This document shows positions 58,393 to 64,000 of a DNA stretch of 64,000 nucleotides, piece after piece (positions within the stretch are counted from its first letter, which is position 1; every line of letters begins with the position of its first letter). This DNA is from Turbatrix aceti (lineage: Eukaryota > Nematoda > Chromadorea > Rhabditida > Panagrolaimidae): positions 620,001 through 684,000 of the forward strand of contig OZ017766.1 of the NCBI GenBank assembly GCA_963969345.1, read 5' to 3'. A program made the position numbers and the translations under genes. The notes beneath the pieces are model-generated. The model was not told the DNA's origin. It saw nothing but the letters and a program-made list of their open reading frames with translations, and did not search any database.

Positions 58393-59013
58393 TCAGACAG
58401 AAAGCTTACTGGCAGTACTGTCTTTGTGTTGATGATGGTGGTGCTTGTGTGTAGTGAGAATTTCAGAGGCACGATCTGAGAGCTTGCAAGTCGACTTGGA
58501 TGTCTTACAGTGACGCATCAGACTGTGCAGCTTGTTGGGACAACACTTGTTGCACTGACTCTTGATTCGATCATGGGACACCAGAGAAAAAGTGGACTTT
58601 GAAAGAGCTTTTTCTTTGGAAGACCACTTTGGCAGCTCCTCTTGGATAGCTGCCAGTTGCATAGTGGGATTCTGAACTTCGTCTTCCATCTTGTGAACGA
58701 AGGTGCGGACGATCAACTGCTCCCAGAGCTTAGAAGCCGAGTTGTGCTCGATGGGCTGTCCGTCGAAAACCTTTCGCCCATCAGACAAGTACGCAATGTT
58801 GTGATTCTTATTCGTGGAAGGTCGATTGAAGATCTCAGTAATCTTGGGGGGCTCTTCAGTGGTCGGTGTGGGTAGGCTAAGGACCATCGCTGGAACATCG
58901 GAATCGTGCTTTGACGACGAAGGCTCGAGGCCGGCGAAGATTCGCAGGAGTCGCTGGTTTGACGCGTAGAATTCGGTTGCTTCGTCATTTGGTATGTTGA
59001 CCAGGCCAATCAT
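58393..59013 (-). CDS. Orphan 206-aa protein, unidentified
   Basis: A single uninterrupted frame from ATG 59013 to the stop at 58393 has normal coding composition amid AT-rich DNA, and an acceptor-like TGTCTTCAG just before the ATG. The protein has no signal peptide or membrane segment. The first 120 residues are mixed, with Thr/Pro-rich parts (LPTPTTEEPPKITEIFN). A middle region (SASKLWEQLIVRTFVHKMED) looks helical. The C-terminal third is basic and Cys/His-rich (CNKCCPNKLHSLMRHCKTSK, then a HKHHHHQHK run), which could bind metal, but spacing matches no zinc-finger class I know. No family is recognised. Confidence 0.55.
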   Translation of the reverse strand: MIGLVNIPNDEATEFYASNQRLLRIFAGLEPSSSKHDSDVPAMVLSLPTPTTEEPPKITEIFNRPSTNKNHNIAYLSDGRKVFDGQPIEHNSASKLWEQLIVRTFVHKMEDEVQNPTMQLAAIQEELPKWSSKEKALSKSTFSLVSHDRIKSQCNKCCPNKLHSLMRHCKTSKSTCKLSDRASEILTTHKHHHHQHKDSTASKLSV

Positions 59014-61117
59014 GCTGAAGACAGATGAGCGATGAACGAGATTGAGTAAGGAAGTAAAAGTAGTTTGACTGAAAAGTTGAAATGAGTGAGGTTGATTTAA
59101 ACTGACACGAAGGGGGACACAACTCGGCGAAGGCAGTCAAAGATAATCCCCCCCATAAAAGATCTAAATGATTCGCAAAATTTCAGATCCACACGTTCGA
59201 CCGGCAGTGATCTTCCTGTAACTGATGAATGGAAGAACTGGAGAACGATCAAGTCAACCGCATCACCCAGCATTTAAAAATGTTCATAGTCGATGCTCCG
59301 CCCCCTCTTCTCGTCCTCCTCCACCTCCCTCACCTTTTCGAAGCAAGATAGAGTGAGGTAGTGCATACATGTGCCGCCGACATACCAAAAGAGAAAAAAC
59401 AAGCTCGAGAAAAACTTTTTTTTTCTAAAAAAAGGTGTGTGCTCTTGACGTCGACGTGCATGCGGCTTTTTGTGTCATCATAAAAGGTGTAATAAAAATG
59501 AAAGAGGCGAAGAGGAGGAATGAATGAATTGCTCGCTGGCGGGGGAGGATCGGGTCAGCCAAGTACAGTTCATGCACAAACTATGAGGTAAAAGGCACAA
59601 AATTTCATTTTTATTTTTGGTCAACAAAAATTTTCTTCTGTATTCAGCAAGTCCTTTTACGTCATAATTTCTTACTTTAAGGGCAAAGAAGGAAAAATAC
59701 ACCGAAAAACACAAAAAAACACTATTTATATTTTTTAACATGACTTTTTGGCACAAAATACCAACTCCCACCCTCAACAACAAGAATTCTGTTTTTTTTT
59801 CTTGACGTCAAATCAGCTTTACAAAATTCGTCAGACCTGGCTGGCATGGCTGCTACAAATTCACAAAAAAAAAATCAAAAGGTCTCTGATTTCTTTGACG
59901 TGAGTCAAATCACGTCAATTGCACGATACATGGGAAAACTTCGTAGTGATCAAGAAAATCTCGCACGTAAGAAAAAAACTGACTCATGACGGCGCATGTA
60001 AAACAACGATAGAAGCATGGGGCTTTGCTTAGTTAGTTTACGTTTCTTGTTTCTATTCTTGCCAGAGGAGAGAGGTCACGGCCAGAACCAAGTGACTTGG
60101 AATTGAAAACGATAGTTTTCCTTTCTTGGCGTTCCCAAGATACACATTACGGGGGTATGGTAAGAAGTGTTTTTCAGTTTATATCGATGAGCCGAGGTCC
60201 AAACGTTCTGGCTCCTAAGTTTGATAAATTATCACGATTTCAAGTTCGATAAATTATACACTTGAAAAACTTTCTATTGTCAAATAAAAAGCAGTAAAAA
60301 TTAGAGAACAAGACCAATCACATCCGGTGACGACCGGTGTGTTGTGCTGCACTGTGAAGCTCTAAGCGGTAAAAAAGCTCTTTTATCTACACACCATCTC
60401 CTTGCAGCTTATCTATCCATGCATGTGATTGTAACAGGGCGTTGTCAATGACCCTGGCACAAAAGAAAGTAATCGCAGGAATGTGCATACCGCATTTCTC
60501 ATGTATTACTCATGATAAACTTTATAAATTAATAACTTTTAAGTTAAAAGTTTTTTGTAAAAAAACTTTTGATTTATTCAGAATTAATAATATTTTTTTG
60601 TGATTTTTAAAACAAATGTTGGAAAACTTTTTTTGCACCACAGAATTTTTTTGAAAGAAAAAATGTACAAAAAAATTGAGGATTAGGCACAATCGACGCA
60701 ACACTTTCTTACTCTACTGACTGCTGGGCTTGACTTTGCCGATAGATCATTGACACCAAACAAGCGACGAAGTGAACGTTTTTTTGAGCAAACGAGTCGA
60801 CTTGAAACAATACAATACGAACCTGCATAGATCGAAATCTTGATGAGCAAAAAAACAAAAATGACAGGCCTCCTATAGGAGGACGAAAAGACAAAACACT
60901 GGTTAATCCAAACCTAGTTGTTTGCCCGCGCGCGGCGCGTGATCACAACAAAAAATTTTGTTTCGAAAACAAAGTTTTTTCGACGATTCAAAAACAGCTT
61001 TTTGATAATAAAATTCGACAATATTTTTTTTTACAACAGTACAAAATTTTTTTTGTTAAGTATGCAGACGTTTTTCAATTTTTCGGAATCTCGTTTATCA
61101 ACTTGCATACAGACATG
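59014..61117. other. Long intergenic stretch
   Basis: Mostly AT-rich. The 59270-59360 part is C/T-rich. No gene, RNA or bounded repeat was recognised up to the MITE at 61118. Confidence 0.35.
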
Positions 61118-61487
61118 CAGGGTGGCGAAGAGGGGATTCCCATGGGAGTCCCATGGGAAATATCCCGGGAATTATCCGCCCGGGATTCCCATCTATTACG
61201 GGATAATTCCCCCCGGAATTTTGAAAATGCGCGATCCCGCTTAAAATATCACCGTTATTTTACGCAGGAGCGTGTTTTTTTCTTTCAAATTAGGTAAATG
61301 ATTTTATTTTCATTGTTAATTTTATTACATTAATAAAATAAGTGTGTTTTCGGATATCTTTTTTGTATGAACATGTACTTTTTTAAATGTACCAAAAAAT
61401 ACCCCCGGGGACTCCCATGGGACTCCCATGGGAATCCCATGGGATAATTCCCCTATTTCTAATTCCCATGGGAGTTTCGCCACCCTG
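61118..61487. mobile_element. hAT-type MITE, family M (CCCATGGGA arrays)
   Basis: The 370-bp element starts CAGGGTGGCGAA and ends with the inverse, with the exact duplication CAGACATG (61110-61117, 61488-61495). Arrays of ATTCCCATGGGA/TCCCATGGGA words lie at 61133-61210 and 61400-61475 around an AT-rich core. Confidence 0.93.
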
Positions 61488-61495
61488 CAGACATG

Positions 61496-61580
61496 TCAGG
61501 GGGCCTAAAATTTTGGGCCCCGGCCCCATCGGCCCCCGACTTCTTGGCCCCGGCCCCCGGACCCCCCTATGCCCCCTTTC
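61496..61580. repeat. GGCCCCGG array, possible MITE end
   Basis: CAGGGGGCC directly abuts the previous element's target duplication and is followed by repeated GGCCCCGGCCCC/CGGCCCCCGA words. This resembles one end of another hAT-like MITE. A matching right end was not found (a GGGGGGCCTG patch near 61730 is in the wrong orientation). Confidence 0.45.
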
Positions 61581-62487
61581 ACAAAATTGTTTTTTGATAT
61601 TCAAAAAAATGTAAAAAAAATTATACCAATACATGCTCTATAACAAAAGACCGACCAATACATACGATCTTACCCCCTAAAATCTATATCGTAGCCTTCC
61701 TTTCGTCTTTCAAGAAGAAAAAAATATTTGGGGGGCCTGAGTGGGCTTTGGAGGTCTGCCTAAAAAATGCCTGCTTGCATACCATGTACCAACAATCTGT
61801 ACCACAATCGGAAGACATGGCTTAAAAAATCGTTAATTACTGTTTCGTTTCTTTTAAGTAACACATTTTCCTAAATTGCCCGTTTACACGAAATGGAATT
61901 CTCTCAATCGGTCACTGTTCCCAATGTGAGTGATGTCACTTCTTGATTTTCCCCGCATTCGATGACGCACAAAATTACGCTAATCTCGGTGAAAGATTTT
62001 TTGGTTCTTCTGTCATACAAAATATTTTTCATACGATCTTTCGCGCCCCCTCAGCCCGCGACAACCCGATTCGACCCACCATTGCCATGAGTCGTGGCCG
62101 TAGTTGATGCGCGCTCTGTGCTGCTTGTGTAAATAAAAATTCACGGATGGAGAATCAAAAAAGGACGTAAAAATGAGGAAAAAGCAAACAACAAAATTTT
62201 GCATGACCTGGCATGAAAACGGGCCTATTTTTTTAGGTCCAAGCCCGTTACAAAAATTACTCAGTACTTTTTTTAGATCTGTAGGAACTAAATCTTGTTT
62301 AAAAAAATAACCAAAATATAAATAGTTCTTATTTTCGTATTTTTTTACATAAAAACTAACTGAAACCATAAAAAATTAGTTGTGAATTTCAGGGGTTTTC
62401 GCGTGTCACAGTTTTTGTCTGTTTCGGCTGTTTTAACAGCTTTTAAAACTTAAAAGTTTCATTGATTCACGAGAACATTACACCAAA
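61581..62487. other. Intergenic DNA without a supported gene
   Basis: AT-rich. The 62030-62370 open frame on minus is not coding-like. Part of the right end should be PGAM5 3' UTR. Confidence 0.3.
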
Positions 62488-63439
62488 TCAAGAGAAAGTA
62501 ATGTGCTTGGGATGAAGGTGTCCGATGTCTCCGACTGCGCGGATCGAGACATTGCCATTGGGTCGCACGACAATCCACGTCAGGGATGCGTTTCCGAGCG
62601 CCATTCGCAGCCAGCCTTCGGGTGGAAATTGCAGCGCACGACAGACAAAGTAGCGGATGACGTTTCCGTGGCACACGAGGACGTCGAAGGAGTCTTCTTT
62701 CTGATGGACGGACGCCCGATGGATGTACTTGCGGAAGGCAGCTTCGATGCGAGCGCCTTCGGTAAAGAACTTCTCAAATAGGAATGTTATGGGCCAGAAA
62801 ACCGGGAAAGTGGCTTGCTTACTCTCTGGGTAGGACGCCAGTGATAGGCAGTCGGTTCGGGCGGGTAGGGGGCGCCTTCCTCAAGCAAGGAATCGGATTT
62901 CGACGGCACAGAGCTGTCCAGTTTCTCCAGGACGATGAGCGCCGTCTCGGTGGCCCGGGCCATCGTTGACATGACCAGCTCGTCGATTTTGAAGTCAGAT
63001 TCAGCGAGGCGTCGGCCGATGAGCGCTGCCTGCGCTCGACCGAGCTCGGTCAGCTTGCGGTCAGCGGGGTTCTTCTCCAGGTGGTATTGGCCGTGCCGTA
63101 TCAGCAAGATGTTGCGAGTAGCGGTCGGTTTGTGCACTTCGAGCATCTTCTTTTTGTCTTCTTCGTTAGCTTTGTTGTATTGATCCGGATCTACGAGAGT
63201 CAGGGGATCTCGGCTGAAAAAAATCCACATGCAATTTTCTATCGTAGAAACAAAACTTACTGATCCCAATTTCGATCCCAGGGCCGCCGAGGAAAGTCAT
63301 CCTGACCAAAGTATGACACGGTCGACGAATAAGACGTAACACTATCGGCAAGGATTCTGAGATCGTCGCCGTAATAGTATCCCGTGGCGAAGGCGAGCGC
63401 TGTTGGAGCGGCAAATTTTGCGATACGACTGAGAATCAT
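62488..63439 (-). CDS. PGAM5: Mitochondrial Ser/Thr protein phosphatase PGAM5
   Basis: Exons 63439-63261, 63213-62823 and 62772-62488 close in phase to 284 aa (human PGAM5 289). The family is a histidine-phosphatase fold used as a protein phosphatase and anchored in the mitochondrial membrane. Seen here: a short hydrophobic N-terminus ([17 protein letters not shown]), the WDxNWD oligomerisation motif (residues 54-59), the catalytic LLIRHGQYH (RHG at 99-101), [10 protein letters not shown], the second catalytic His in VCHGNVIRY (about residue 225) and the highly conserved [18 protein letters not shown]. Introns are 47 and 50 nt. ATG 63439 was chosen because it directly precedes the hydrophobic anchor; the frame is open upstream but not family-like. 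An acceptor-like CGTTCCAG lies about 55 nt upstream of the ATG. Confidence 0.95.
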
Positions 63440-63659
63440 GACGGTAAGAGGGAAAGAAGATTCAGACTGGGCGTCTGCAAGTTCAACTGTTGTCCTGGAA
63501 CGAAAAAATGTCTGCTCTACAAAAGTAAACGAGGATAACGATCTCGTCGAAGAGAAAACAACCTCGTACAAATTTCCTTCTTTCACGCAAATTTTTAGTT
63601 TTTTTCAAACGCATTTATACAGTAATAAAGCATAGTGCTCCTCAACGCCAGAAACAAAA
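63440..63659 (-). promoter_or_regulatory. Short spacer upstream of PGAM5
   Basis: Only about 220 bp separate the stop of the next gene from the PGAM5 ATG, both on the minus strand. It includes a TATA-like TGTATAAATG (about 63606-63615) and an acceptor-like TTCGTTCCAG (about 63497-63506). Either a compact promoter or an operon-like intercistronic region would fit. Confidence 0.35.
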
Positions 63660-64000
63660 TCACCGATCAGAAAATCGGGACTTTCGCTGGGCTTGCGGAG
63701 ATCGCCCGCCTACGCCATTGTTGTAAGAAAAGCCGAAACCAGTGGAACGCGAGCTGCCATCGAGAACAACTGCAGATGACGCATGCTGGGGAGGGGACTC
63801 GCGATCCAAGCGACTCAGACGCATGCTCGTCGGCGATGGCGACCGACCATCTGGATCCGGGGAGGGAGACTTGTAGCGATTCGTGAAGACGTCTTCGGGA
63901 TTCATGCCTTTTTCCTTGATGGTGCGCTCGAGCTCGTCGCGCTTTCGTTTCTTGATTTCGTAGAGAGATGTAAAACCGCCTATTTCCCAGCCGTCTTCAT
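63660..64000 (-). CDS. 3' end of an unidentified gene (truncated by the window)
   Basis: An open frame enters from the window edge (first complete codon at 63998) and stops at 63660: EDGWEIGGFTSLYEIKKRKR, then a charged helical stretch (DELERTIKEKG), MNPEDVFTNRYK, and a Ser/Pro/Arg-rich tail ending QAQRKSRFSDR. The composition is coding-like throughout. An internal methionine at 63905 is unlikely to be the start because the upstream frame is equally protein-like. The tail is probably disordered. I do not recognise the family from this fragment. Confidence 0.7.
   Translation of the reverse strand, partial: EDGWEIGGFTSLYEIKKRKRDELERTIKEKGMNPEDVFTNRYKSPSPDPDGRSPSPTSMRLSRLDRESPPQHASSAVVLDGSSRSTGFGFSYNNGVGGRSPQAQRKSRFSDR

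Overview
The window is animal nuclear DNA. Every recognisable gene is a spliced metazoan gene with mostly very short introns (about 42-50 nt, GT...AG), the genes lie on both strands, and AT-rich, repeat-packed DNA separates them. Several genes have a splice acceptor directly before or close to the ATG. This would suit an ecdysozoan with small introns (a nematode-like or similar small-genome invertebrate), but I cannot name the species from sequence alone.

Layout. From 1 to 25 kb there is almost no confident host coding. One tentative minus-strand gene lies at 7.7-9.3 kb. The rest is a dense, partly nested collection of short non-autonomous DNA transposons and long inverted-repeat (foldback) elements. 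From 25 to 64 kb host genes appear: a mitochondrial 2-oxoglutarate/malate carrier (25.5 kb, +), a small four-exon single-pass membrane protein (30.4 kb, +), a CREB3/CrebA-type bZIP factor with a 2.7-kb first intron (35.9-39.9 kb, +), a frameshifted RTE-like LINE fragment split by a MITE (41.6-42.9 kb), a small 77-aa gene (43.4 kb, -), a BAHD1-like BAH-domain protein (45.7-47.1 kb, -), a rhodopsin-class peptide-receptor-like GPCR (48.1-49.7 kb, -), the PRC2 subunit EED (51.3-53.2 kb, -), a CCP6/AGBL4-type cytosolic carboxypeptidase (54.2-56.7 kb, +), an orphan 206-aa protein (58.4 kb, -), PGAM5 (62.5-63.4 kb, -) and the 3' end of an unidentified gene (63.7 kb to the window edge, -). Exon models were built by hand; in each one the reading phase closes exactly across all introns.

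The most unusual content is the transposon population. Nine elements of 316-752 bp (at 6.1, 11.1, 12.2, 12.6, 16.6, 20.7, 22.4, 53.6 and 61.1 kb) have exact 8-bp target-site duplications and termini fitting the hAT-superfamily consensus YARNG (TAGGG, TAGTG, CAGAG, CAGTG, CAAGG, CAGGG). Just inside the short terminal repeats, each family carries its own dense array of a short word, arranged in inverted orientation at the two ends around an AT-rich core. Families with the same terminal repeat can carry unrelated arrays, and families with the same core can carry different arrays, as if the array were an exchangeable module. By analogy with subterminal transposase-binding repeats of hAT elements such as Ac, I infer that the arrays are transposase-recognition sites. 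A second population consists of large palindromes (arms of about 200-700 bp), some related to each other and one group ending in TTAA.

EED and the BAHD1-like protein both belong to families that bind H3K27-methylated chromatin, and they lie about 4 kb apart on the same strand with the GPCR between them. No other functional linkage among the genes is evident.
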